From assembly GCA_900095095.1 (NCBI GenBank), contig FMBT01000388.1, positions 103,932-167,931 of the forward strand: a DNA stretch of 64,000 nt. Direction: 5' to 3'. Positions 36,108 through 46,531 of this stretch are shown in pieces; within the stretch, counting starts at the first letter, position 1, and each line of letters begins with the position of its first letter. A program made the translations under genes and the position numbers. The stretch comes from Fragilariopsis cylindrus CCMP1102 (Eukaryota; Bacillariophyta; Bacillariophyceae; Bacillariales; Bacillariaceae). The notes under the pieces were generated by a model. That model was given only the letters and a program-made list of their open reading frames with translations. It was not told the origin of the DNA and did no database searches.

Positions 36108-38284
36108 CTAAAAATTGTCCGATTGTCGTCCTCTACTGCTGCTTCGCTTTCTAGAACGAGATCGACTGCGACGGGGAGAGCTATCGTAGTCGTCTCCATA
36201 ATCTTTCTTCGAGCTACTCTTCCTTGAACTTGACTTTCTTCGTGAACTGCTCTTGGAACGAGACTTGGCTCGAGACTTGTCGTCTTTGCTTGATCGAAAG
36301 AGTCCGTCTTCGTCTTTTGGACGGCGAGAAGAAGAACGACGGCGGGAACTTGAACGACGCGATTTGCTACTGGAGTATTTGCCATCTTTGCCTCGATCAT
36401 CGTCCAACAACCGCCTGCTTTTTGAACTACGCGATTCGCGGTATCGAGAACGACGTGCCACGGCGAATGCCAAAAAGGTTGCCACGAAAACAATGAAACT
36501 GACTGTAACAAAAACATTTGCTAACAACCGGGTCAATTTTGATTCCTTTGCCAAAGTCCCGGATGATGCAGATTCGACTTCGACCGAACTATAGAATGCC
36601 TTGAGTGGTTCTCCGTACATCTTATTTCCGACCGTTACACTCAAGATAGTTCCCTGAGCATGGCCAAGCGCGATACAGTCAGCTTCGCAGGGAAATGAAT
36701 CGTGCGAATAAAACTTCCAACATTGATTGATCAAATCATCTTCGTCCGTACCGTCGTCACCGATAAAATAACCGTCTTGGTATGTAGGATAATCGATACA
36801 GCTCGTACAGTACATGTATTCCTCATACACACCGTTGAGTTGTGTGAGAGTATATTCTTGGGTATCAAACCACCAATCATATGCCCACGAATAACCATCG
36901 TCATCGGTTGCATCTTTGCTACCTAAATATATATCGCTTTGTAGACCAAAATCATCATATGTCATACCACTCGTTTCGTCGGGAACTACACATTTTGTAT
37001 CTGTGTATAGTCCCATTTGGTACCCTCCCAAAGGTTGTGGAGCGACACCAGCATATAATACATTCCCACTGCTATCATTTCCAACATAAAAACAATCGGA
37101 ATCGGTCATATAGGCCAATCCTGCGAGTGCCACAACGTATTCATATTCGTCAATTGCCCACAAATGTTTCGATATTTGTTCGATGTATTGATAAAATTCT
37201 TGTCGGTATACGCCCAATAAAATCCAATCCGTATCAGGTTTGTGACAATCCAATACACCAATGGGTTCGTCACCAAAATATTCGTCGTATCCGTATCCTT
37301 GGTAGTTTGGATCGACGTACTGTAAAATAAGCATAGCGAGTGAGAAAGAAAGAAAGACCAAAAGAAAAGAAAGTTGAGAATACATGTATAAAAAAGAAAA
37401 CGCAATAGCTCTCATGTCATATCATATCATATCATATCCTGTATTGAACTGCACTGCTAGTATAGCAACTATTTTATTCTATACTTTGCTGCCTGTGCAA
37501 TTCGATTCGATTCGATTCAATTCAATTCGATTTAGTTCTGTGTCTATGAATTGCACTGTGCAACTACTGCAATGTACATGAATGATACCATGCGTAGATA
37601 TATATATATATATATATATATTGTTTTTTTACTCACCGATGCCCACATCATCCATCTAGAACAAGCTTCATCATCACCATCTCCACTTCCTCCACCATTA
37701 TCCCCACTTCCTTCTGATTTTTGATGATCACAATCAATGAATCCACCAAGCATCCGATACGCTTGTTGCCACATATCATAATCGTCACCAGGATCAGCAT
37801 ACTGGATTAAATTTTCACCATTACCGGACCGTCCACCCCATAACTTACGGAATTCCTTTGGATGTTCTTCTGATAATTTTTCTAATTCTTCTGATGAAAC
37901 TTTTTCAATTTTTGATGTATCTGGTCGTACCTTCTTCATTGCATCAACGACTTTCGTTCGACGTTGACGATTTCGTTCCATACGAGCTTCTCGTTCTGCT
38001 TCACGTTCTTCTACAGTTGGCGCATTCAGATCATCAAAAATTAACTCTGGTTTTGCTTTTGATTTGTTACTGTTGCTGCTTTCATTCTGTTGTCGCTGTT
38101 GTTGTTGCTGTTGTTGTTGCGGTCGTGCCAATGGTTGAAAGAGATTTTCGATAGGATTGAATCTGTTCCTGCTTTTATTGTTGTTGTTGGTGTTACTGGC
38201 ACTATTAATATCTGTTGTAGTGGAAGCGGTTCCAGCAGCCAGTAGCAGCAGCAGTAGCAGCAGCAGTAGCTGCACCAGCGACAT
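36108..38284 (-). CDS. Secreted-start, single-TM protein with RS-rich cytoplasmic tail
   Basis: Family not recognised. Exon 1 (38284-37637) and exon 2 (37319-36108) flank a 317-nt intron (37636-37320, GTGAGT...TTACAG) and join to 619 aa. Order of parts: Leu-rich signal peptide (MSLVQLLLLLLLLLLAAGT), Asn/Gln-rich segment with polyQ, charged helical stretch, acidic Gly-rich spacer, then an aromatic/Asp-rich luminal region (YVDPNYQGYGYDEYFG) with scattered Cys (CTSCIDYP, CEADCIALGH), one transmembrane helix (FVTVSFIVFVATFLAFAV), and a basic Ser/Arg tail of about 110 residues. Type I topology is inferred. The layout loosely resembles diatom silicalemma or vesicle proteins, but no specific family motif supports that. 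An upstream ATG (38384) opens a different frame that also encodes a hydrophobic segment, so the true start is uncertain. Confidence 0.8.
37416..37439. repeat. (ATATC)n repeat in an intron
   Basis: Four to five pentamer copies inside the 317-nt intron, near a CGATT/CAATT repeat at 37500-37530. Confidence 0.8.
37597..37622. repeat. (AT)n microsatellite in an intron
   Basis: About 12 AT units close to the splice donor of the RS-tail gene intron. Confidence 0.9.
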
Positions 38285-39717
38285 CCGCTAAAAGAAGAGA
38301 ACCTAGAATTAAAAGGCTCCCGACTGTCCCGATCGTACATGACGACGAGGAGCAAGAGGATGATCCTCCGTTATAAGAAACCATATTATTATTTTACTTT
38401 TCTTCCGTTCCGTTTCCAATAAAATATATTATTACTATTTGTCAAAATAAAGCTTTCCGTTAGCTAATTGAAATATATACAACACTCTTCTACTCTTCCC
38501 GCAAATAAGTACAATACGGTAAATATCTACTACTACTACTTCTTCTTGGATGTATTACTACTGTAGCTAATATTAGTTACAAGGTCTAGTACTCTTCGTC
38601 GCCAGCTCTATCTGTACTTGTACTTGTACGGCAGAGTAAGATAAATCAAATTATTTCGGTATGTATCAAGTTCGAACGTGCAAGTATCATAGTTCTTTTT
38701 GTCAATTTCGTATTGGCGAGGGATAGGATGGTGAATATTCATTAAGCCCCACACTAACTCGGTGCTAGAGATAACGGTTAGAAATGAAATAATATGGAAA
38801 ATAAAACGTGAGGAAACGCACGCATACTAATTTTGGCTGTTTAAATACTGTTTATTGCGATCGGTTAGAACGGGCGATCGATGAGCGTGCCTGTCATGAT
38901 CACATGAGACTATTTCTGTACCTATGTTTAGTAACAAGAACAATTTCGATACAGTAGAAGAAAAATGGAGCTCGCACAAAAAGTTACTACTTGCTCTTGT
39001 CTCATGATAGCTTGTGCTTTGACTTTTCAAAAATGTCAACCTCTTGCACAAGCCTTCGCATGTAGGTGTTAGGGTTGGACCTTGTCAATGACAGAAAGTA
39101 ACTTTCCTTGTACTGATTTCCCATTGACTTACACCATATGCATATAGGATGCTTCATTCAAATATCAGGAAATCTTGATGCCATAAGGAAGAACTGTAAT
39201 CGTAAAGGGCTTAAAATTGAAGATTACTTGAAAAAGTGTTTGGTTTGTTTCTTATGATGTATTATAATCATCCAACCCCCTACTACTCTATAATAACTCC
39301 AGTTTCTCATCAAGAAGATTGATGATAACAAAAAGAACATCTGATGTTTGTGGGTGGTGCAGCAGGTGGGGCTATGTATTCTGTTCTAATAACCATATTT
39401 AGTTCCCTAAAAGCAATTTCGCTGGTAACAATTCTACCAGTCCAAATTTTGCATAATGTTACATTATATATTCTTATCATCATGGAAATCATCTAGGCAT
39501 TGTATTTATATAGTGTACAGTAATCAATGTTGATCAGCCTTGTACTTAAAGTAAATTATTGATACCAAATTAATTTGAGAGGAAAGACAACAATGAAGAT
39601 TGCCCAACCCAGCAACATAAAGGGTACATCATATGTGTTGTAAATAACTGCACTGTTCTGGTTGTTATGAAACATAATAATAGGAGATGTTAATGTATTA
39701 TTATTAATTTAGAAGGT
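38285..39717. other. Intergenic between the RS-tail gene and the transposon
   Basis: AT-rich with CTA and TTC repeats near 38525-38550. Short open frames (38827-39051, 39310-39492) have no recognisable content. No RNA gene seen. Confidence 0.5.
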
Positions 39718-39721
39718 CCTA

Positions 39722-39744
39722 GGCGTGTTCCGGCTCAACGCTGC
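39722..39744 (+). repeat. Left terminal inverted repeat of the transposon
   Basis: Begins GGCGTG then GTTCCGGCTC...; matches the reverse complement of 45672-45694 except at one base. Confidence 0.9.
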
Positions 39745-40009
39745 GCGGATTTGTGGAATAAAGGACAATCTGCGGACAGACGCTTTTCTACAACACGCGC
39801 TATGCAGCGAAGTACTAACAATCGGGGGCATTTTTAGCCTCTACAGAAGATCGGCTTTTCAACAACTGACCAATCATAGGCATGCTCCGAATCAAGGCCT
39901 ATTCCCAGGTGTAGGTGGTGTCGTCAAAGCACTGATACTTACTTAAGGAGAATTTGCCCCATATGGTGTACTTGGTATACGTCGGTGAAAGCTGAAAACA
40001 GCGCATCAC

Positions 40010-40790
40010 GGGATTGATCAAAAAAATTCCTTACGCGGTAAATTTTGCTCTGTTAATCGACAGCGATCAATTATGTTCGTACTAGCAAAATACTAGTTGT
40101 TTTTCGACATTGTTGGCAACTGCTTCGAAATCGAGCTTGTTTTCTTGCGTTTAGTACGGTATTACGGTATTTACACGATTAATAAGTCGAAGTAAATTTT
40201 GCTCTGTTAATTGACAGCGATCAATTATGTTCGTACTAGCAAAATACTAGTTGTTTTTCGACATTGTTGGCAACTGCTTTGAAATCGAGCATCAATTCTT
40301 GCGATCGATCAATACGAGTACGACATAAGTCGAAGTAAGTTATGCTACGTTAATTGACATCGATCAATTATGTTCGTACTAGCAAAATACTAGTTGTTTT
40401 TCGACATTGTTGGCAAGTGCTTCGAAATCGAGCATCAATTCTTGCGATCGATCAGTACGAGTACGACGCGAGTACGACACACAGTACGATTGATAAGTCG
40501 AAGTAAGTTATGCTACGTTAATTGACAGCGATCAATTATGTTCGTACTAGCAAAATACTAGTTGTTTTTCGACATTGTTGGCAACTGCTTTGAAATCGAG
40601 CATCAATTCTTGCGATCGATCAATACGAGTACGACATAAGTCGAAGTAAGTTATGCTACGTTAATTGACATCGATCAATTATGTTCGTACTAGCAAAATA
40701 CTAGTTGTTTTTCGACATTGTTGGCAAGTGCTTCGAAATCGAGCATCAATTCTTGCGATCGATCAGTACGAGTACGACACGAGTACTACG
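40010..40790 (+). repeat. Left subterminal tandem array, five copies
   Basis: Five copies of a 142-168 bp unit, each containing TGTTCGTACTAGCAAAATAC followed by TAGTTGTTTTTCGACATTG. This anchor starts at 40074, 40229, 40371, 40539 and 40682, so spacing alternates (155, 142, 168, 143). Copies 2+3 resemble copies 4+5, indicating a higher-order dimer. The array ends about 25 bp before the transposase stop codon. Confidence 0.9.
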
Positions 40791-40814
40791 TACTGCAACT
40801 GTCAATAGAAGACC

Positions 40815-43800
40815 TTATTCTGCTTCATCTTCTAACTCTTCTTCATCTTCCTCTTCTGCTCTTGTTTCATACTCTAAAGTTTCTCTTCTAAAAATCTCAT
40901 CAAATATATAGCTATGGCTCTCTTCTTCTACTCGCAGAGCTTCTTTTTCCAGGCATTGTACCTTATTAACATGAGATGACGAGGGCATATTCCTTCCCAC
41001 CTCAATTGGATCCATCTTTACATCCGACATAACAATATTTAATAAGGGAATAGTTACTGCTTGGCCACTCGGTGTCCACCATCTTGGACCTCTTTTCACT
41101 TCATTCAAGTAGAAACCATCACATACAAGCTTACCTGTTTCTTGACAGGTATATGATTCACTTGTCCATTCAACCATCCAATACCCATCCCTAGCTTCAG
41201 GATCACTTGTTACAATAGCACCGTAACCACCAATTTCAATATTCTCTGCTATATTGGAACTTAACGAAACAAGAATTTCTTCTCTCGCCGTGTCTACGTC
41301 GTCTATGTTGGCCTTGTCGTGGTCGACTTCTAGGCGAACCACATCCCATTCGTTCTTTTTTCCAAGTATTTTTCGATATCTGCATTCCTCCACCGTTGCA
41401 AATCTTGGTTGTTTCGGTGCCTTCACACCGACTTTCCATGGTAACCGAATAGTAGTATCACACGGTACGCAAGCACATGGAATTCTTCTCAAAGCAACAC
41501 GACCGGTACCCAACTCAGGACAGCAATATACATGGTATCTTTTGTTTGACGTTCCACCAGCTTGTTTGGCTTCCTTTGAAAACTCAACAGTTTTGTATTT
41601 CAGTTCCGAAACTGTATCTTCTTTTTTCCACACTAACCACTCGTGGTGTTTGATGGCCCGCGAATTTTCTCTCTTGGCCGATTTTCCTCCCGATTTAACC
41701 CCCCCGGATCTCCCGATACGCAACAGTCTTGCACATTCTTCAGCTAATGAGAATTCTTTACCGATTTCGTTTACGCTATGTGCTGCAAAACGTTTTTTGT
41801 CATCAACAGCATTTTCTTCGGCAATGCTATCCATCGCTTGCTTCAGCTCCCTCGCAGAATAACGTATCAATAAGTTTTTATCAGTACCGTTCACTCCGTC
41901 CACGATACCTTTTCCTGTAATACCAATTGAAATAAAATAAATAAAAGTTAGATACGACAAAACCAAGCAAAGCATATTTTAGATACAATAGTTTAGAATA
42001 ACGTACCATGACCGGGAGCACCGAACGAACGATCGATTACAATGTTATGTTTGATTGATAATCCTGATAAGAACCATAGCGCTGTTGCTGATCGATACTG
42101 AGCGCCACAACCATCGGTTGTTTCGTATAAGCGTTCACTCAAGACTTTTTTTTCTTTTAAGATTTTAATTAAGCGATCCATGTGTTTATCGGTTGTGGCA
42201 GCATTTTGAATCTTAGAATCTTTTAAAAACGAATAGAAATGCGAGGTTGTTTCTGTTTCTCCGACAGGATAAAATTTGATGTCGTTACCCTCAATTGATA
42301 GATCTCTTCCCTGACCGAAGTGTTCACTCTGGATTTCCATGTGGAATTTCATTAATAATCGTTCCGCATAATCACGTGAACCAGCCACCTCCCCTGGTTT
42401 CAGACGACTAAAACGGACGTCTTCAATATTAGATTTGCTTAATATAATTTTCAAAAATCGGTGGTAAGTATATTTTTTCAAATGTGGAAGGTAATATTCC
42501 GTGAAGAATTCTTGGAACCCACACTTTTTTTGGGTTAAATATTTCCTTTTGTAAAATCCGCCCCGTACGTAGTTTGGGTCCGCCTCCAAAAGCAAATCGC
42601 ATTCAACACAGGATTTCGTCTGGACGAGTCGTTCCCCCTCAACCACTGGCGGAAATTTTGGCAACATGTTATGTATGCTGCAGGACGGGAGGACATCGTA
42701 CAAATGGAAACAAATATCATTGTTCATAGTCAATTCTTCAGGAGGCCGGTCAAACCCAGGACAAGCGTTGCACTCGCCCGTAACACAGTCCAATTGATGA
42801 AGAGATTGGAACCTGTCATCAGGCGGAGCACACAAGCAACAAACCATCGCTAGTTTGGCGGTCTTAAACCTAGCCTCTCCCTGCGGGTGCACCTTGTCCT
42901 GGTATTTCTTGAGGGTTTCGTCGGCCGCAATATATCTCCTCGTTCTTGGATTGAAACCATCGCGTATCTCCTTGAAATCCTTGATTCGGTAACAAATAAA
43001 CCGGTTATAGCTCTGTTGAAGGTTGATCATTTGAATACACGGTTCGCAGCCACACATTATTTTATACCGATCACTCATCATTCGTAAATGAGGCGGCAAC
43101 AATTCCCTCAATTTTGTATCGGATATTAAAATATTACCAGCGCAATCACGCACACTCGCTAAACCTATCAATGGATCAGCATCTATTAAGTCATTGTGAA
43201 GCTCGCGAACCGGTATTTGAAGTAGTATTTTATTAATCCTTTTTTTTGTACCAGGATTGTTAGCGTCGGGTACCAATAAAGTATCTGAAGCTAACGGACT
43301 CTGTATGACCATATGGTGATTATCCAACCAGCGTAAGAACTCCATGTGTAACTCTGGTGTCACCTTCGTACGCCCTAAACGTTTTAGTACACGGCTGAAG
43401 AGAGTATTAGTACTATCTCGCATCTTCTTGCGATGAATTTTGGCTCTTATCATACACTCCTTAAATGTTCTGGGGGGAATATCTGGGAACAATTTTGTAC
43501 GACAAGCAAGAGTAGGAACATATGTTGTGCTATTAGAGGAAATAGGTGATTCGGCCATTGCTGATAATATAGATTGTTCATAAGAGCGTACATCGTCAGT
43601 ACCACTGCCCTTCTTTTTCGAGTCGTTTGTTGTTTTCAAGATTCGGTTTATTTGTTGATGATGAAATTGCATGGCTTCTAAGCATTCTACGTCGGCAAGT
43701 CCGGCACTTTTAAACAACGATCTAACCCGCACGTCTTTTGACGCAGTGTGCAATGCTAATACTAGTTGTTGTTGTGAATAGTGTCTAGAACAATGTTCTC

Positions 43801-44476
43801 CTAATATAGTTTGTACTAAATTATTTACGGCCCTATTCTTACCCTTCCTTGCCGCATAATCGGATCGATCGTCAACCTTGAAAGCATCTTCATCAAATGC
43901 AATGTTTAAAGACGGACGGGTAAAATTGGAGTATACTACAGGTCGAGCTACAGGTGGAGCAACCGCTGTCTCAACTGTTGCTGGTGATGTCGCAGTCGCT
44001 GATGCCACCCCCGTTGAAGATGGAGCTGTATCATTTAATTTAGTCAAGAGAGACGTCAGAGTCTCTACCAAATTCTCTGCCGAAACTTCAAGAGCACAGG
44101 CTAAGTCAACCTTCAATTCTTCTTGTTCTAAACATAGAAACTTACTTGGAGAACTTTCATGATCATTACCTGTACCAGTACCAGTAGGAGGAACCACCTT
44201 CCTCCTTGGAGTGGAACTGGAAGTCAAAGAAGATGATACAGACACTGCACAGGCTGGTGATAGTAATGATGGTGGTGATAATAACAATTGTCGTGAAGCA
44301 CCTGGAGGTGGCGCAGCAGTTGCCGGTGGAGACTTTCTGTGATCTCTAGCTGGTCGTCCTCTTTTTTTGTTACTTTCACTCTGTGAAACTGCAGTCGCCA
44401 TCACCCCAACTGCAGCATCAGCCACCACCTTGGCTGCTTTCCTGCGTCCTTTTTCTTTTTTTCTAATTCCACTCAT
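40815..44476 (-). CDS. Transposase (putative DDE type, two exons)
   Basis: Exon 1 (44476-42007) and exon 2 (41914-40815) flank a 92-nt intron (42006-41915, GTACGT...TTACAG) and join exactly inside the motif GHGKGIVDGVNG, giving 1,189 aa. N-terminus: basic, with KRGRPARDHRK resembling an AT-hook, then a Pro/Ala/Thr-rich segment. Mid-protein Cys clusters (CGCEPC, CCLCAPP, CVTGECNACPG, CVECD) suggest zinc binding. The catalytic-type region reads MEIQSEHFGQGRDLS, TTDGCGAQYRSATALW (Asp about 788), VIDRSFGAPGHGKGIVDG (His about 823). This EIQSxH / DGxxxQY / HGKGxxDGxxG order is one I associate with a widespread group of eukaryotic transposase-like proteins. After it comes a lysine-rich and finally acidic Glu-rich tail. 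No stops or frameshifts; the gene looks functional. Confidence 0.85.
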
Positions 44477-44779
44477 TGTGTGTGTGGATGGGTGATTCGT
44501 ACAGTCGTAAGTGTCGTAAGTATCGATATAATCGGTCGTAATGCGAAATATCGTAAGATACTGGGCACCTCACTGGAAGCTTCTTTGGATCGTAAGATAA
44601 GCGTCGTCGTAATGCCAAATACTGTTCTTGTAAATACCCTTTCTAGTGAGTCGACCTATTTGAACACAAGAAATGTAGTTCTGATTCGTCAAAGTTGCAT
44701 TGAACACGAAAAATGACCAGTCGTTTGTTAGTGGTGGTGAATATCGCGAATTTGAATCAACAGAACAACACTTACTGCG

Positions 44780-45430
44780 TACGAATTTGGTATACTTACT
44801 TGTGGTATGTGCAATGTACTGTAACTAGAAGCAATTCGATATGGATGGTCTCTTATGATACCCCCCCCTCTTGTCTTAGTCGCTTGGCTCTTGTCTTAGT
44901 CACTTGCCTCTTAGTATACCTTAAGAGAAGAAAGCGCGTTTCGCTTACTTGAATGTTGTACCTCCAGAGCGTACACTACGATGCGTCACTCCGTCGTCTT
45001 GTATGTGATATATACTGTAATTAGAACCAATTCGAAATGGAGGGTCTCTTATGCTACTACCACTATTGTCTTAGTCGCTTGGCTCTTGTCTTAGTCACTT
45101 GCCTCTTAGTATATACCTTAAGAGAAGAAAAAACGCGTTTCGATTGTATCTTGCACCTCGTCAGTGTACTCCGATGTGTCACTCCGTCGTCTTGTGTGTG
45201 ATATCTACTGTAATTAGAAGCGATGCGAAATGGATGGTCTCTTATGATACCCACCCTCTTGTCTTAGTCACTTGGCTGTTGTCTTAGTCACTTGTTTCGC
45301 TTGTATCTTGCACCTCGTCAGTGTACTCCGATGTGTCACTCGGATGATGCGTCCTGTCGACTTGTATGTGCACTGTACTGTACTTAGAACGAATTCGAAA
45401 TGGCTTGTCTCTTATGCTACCCCGACCTTG
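44780..45430 (+). repeat. Right subterminal tandem array, about four copies
   Basis: Units of roughly 165-195 bp, each with a CGAAATGGATGGTCTCTTATG-like core (about 44838, 45032, 45227, 45395) and a CTTGTCTTAGTC / CTCTTAGTATA block. Sequence unrelated to the left array. It sits between the transposase start and the right end, so it could also contain the transposase promoter. Confidence 0.85.
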
Positions 45431-45475
45431 TATGTGGTTGGTTGGTAGCTATGTGGTTGGTTGGTTGGTTGGTTG
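45431..45475. repeat. (GGTT)n repeat
   Basis: Tetranucleotide run inside the right arm of the transposon, between the tandem array and the hairpin. Confidence 0.85.
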
Positions 45476-45488
45476 ATTATTTGTTTGC

Positions 45489-45610
45489 TTTCTAGAGAAT
45501 TTTGTTTCGTGTTGTGTCTTTCTTTACAAGTACATCATCGAACACAGGTATTTTGTTACTTCGACGTTATTGTCAAGAAAGACACGACACGAAACAAAAT
45601 TCTCTAGAAA
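45489..45610. repeat. Hairpin or MITE-like inverted repeat nested in the transposon end
   Basis: 36-bp arms (45489-45524 and 45575-45610), beginning TTTCTAGAGAATTTTG and its complement, differ at one base and enclose about 50 bp. Could be a small non-autonomous element or a structural part of the transposon end. Confidence 0.85.
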
Positions 45611-45671
45611 CCAAACAAAAAAATACCTCCACGCGGAAGCAAAATTTTGAGTCGCGAGTGTCCCTCAAAAT

Positions 45672-45694
45672 GCAGCGTTGAGCCGGAACGCGCC
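45672..45694 (-). repeat. Right terminal inverted repeat of the transposon
   Basis: Reads GCAGCGTTGAGCCGGAAC... on the plus strand; complementary to the left end with one mismatch, followed by CCTA. Confidence 0.9.
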
Positions 45695-45698
45695 CCTA

Positions 45699-46531
45699 CT
45701 GTATTCTATAATTTAATTCACATTTTGCACATTTCTTCTCTATTCTTATGCACGGTTTTAAGAATTGACTCTGTAACTTTATGTACACACCCCAATTTTT
45801 TTCAATGGACCAAATGTAACCCCTTAAATTTACTGTTCCCCTCACATTTAGCTCTGCATTCCAGTTCCTATAATGTTATCAATCCATGTCCAATCACTAT
45901 AGCAATGGAGAAATCAGAGTATGTAAATATTGTCTACCTCTACCCATAGTACAGTGAGACGGAAGATGCAGGCAGAGGAATGCTTTTTAACAGGTGTTAA
46001 TGTACAGTAAGTTGTAATTCTACTCATGCTGTATTGAGCAGGAATCAAATTGTCTGCAAATAGTAAGATTATAACACTTGGAACATACCACCAACGATCA
46101 TCCAAAATAAAAAGCAGTTGATGATACTAGCTACAATAATATAAAAAGGAATTTAATCGTTTTTAACCAATGACATGGACCTGTTTGATTACAACAGTAA
46201 ACCATTATACTATTATTATGTGTGACATTGTACGAGTCGATTGAGTGAGTGTTTGAGTGCAAATAATAATGTCATCATTTACATTTATCTTTTTTGATAA
46301 TTCTCATTCACAGTTTCTTCACGACTCCAACCGTGTACATCCGTTTACCATTTTTTTTTTAATCGCGCATGGTGAGCGTAATAAAACGATCACAACATTA
46401 AAATTGATTTTGCTCTCGCCGAAACAATAAATCGAAAGAATGCTGTTCCTGCCTTGATTACCAAAGTTAGTATACTCAGTCTTACTTCATACCCATCAAG
46501 AACATTATTCCTTTTCTAATTCTGATATACA
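45699..46531. other. Intergenic upstream of the fasciclin gene
   Basis: AT-rich, no coding region recognised. Presumed promoter of the fasciclin-domain gene. A T10 run lies at about 46350. Confidence 0.5.

Larger units (their letters stand above)
39718..45698. mobile_element. Complete DNA transposon, about 5.97 kb, with 4-bp target duplication
   Basis: The element proper is 39722-45694. Its ends are 23-bp inverted repeats (39722-39744 and 45672-45694) sharing GTTCCGGCTCAACGCTGC and matching at 22 of 23 positions. Outside both ends lies the same tetranucleotide CCTA (39718-39721 and 45695-45698), the expected insertion footprint. Inside are a tandem-repeat array near each end and one minus-strand two-exon transposase gene without frame damage. 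Near-identical ends and an intact gene suggest recent activity. The superfamily is not settled: a 4-bp duplication together with this transposase would suit Sola-type elements, but I could not test that. Confidence 0.88.
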
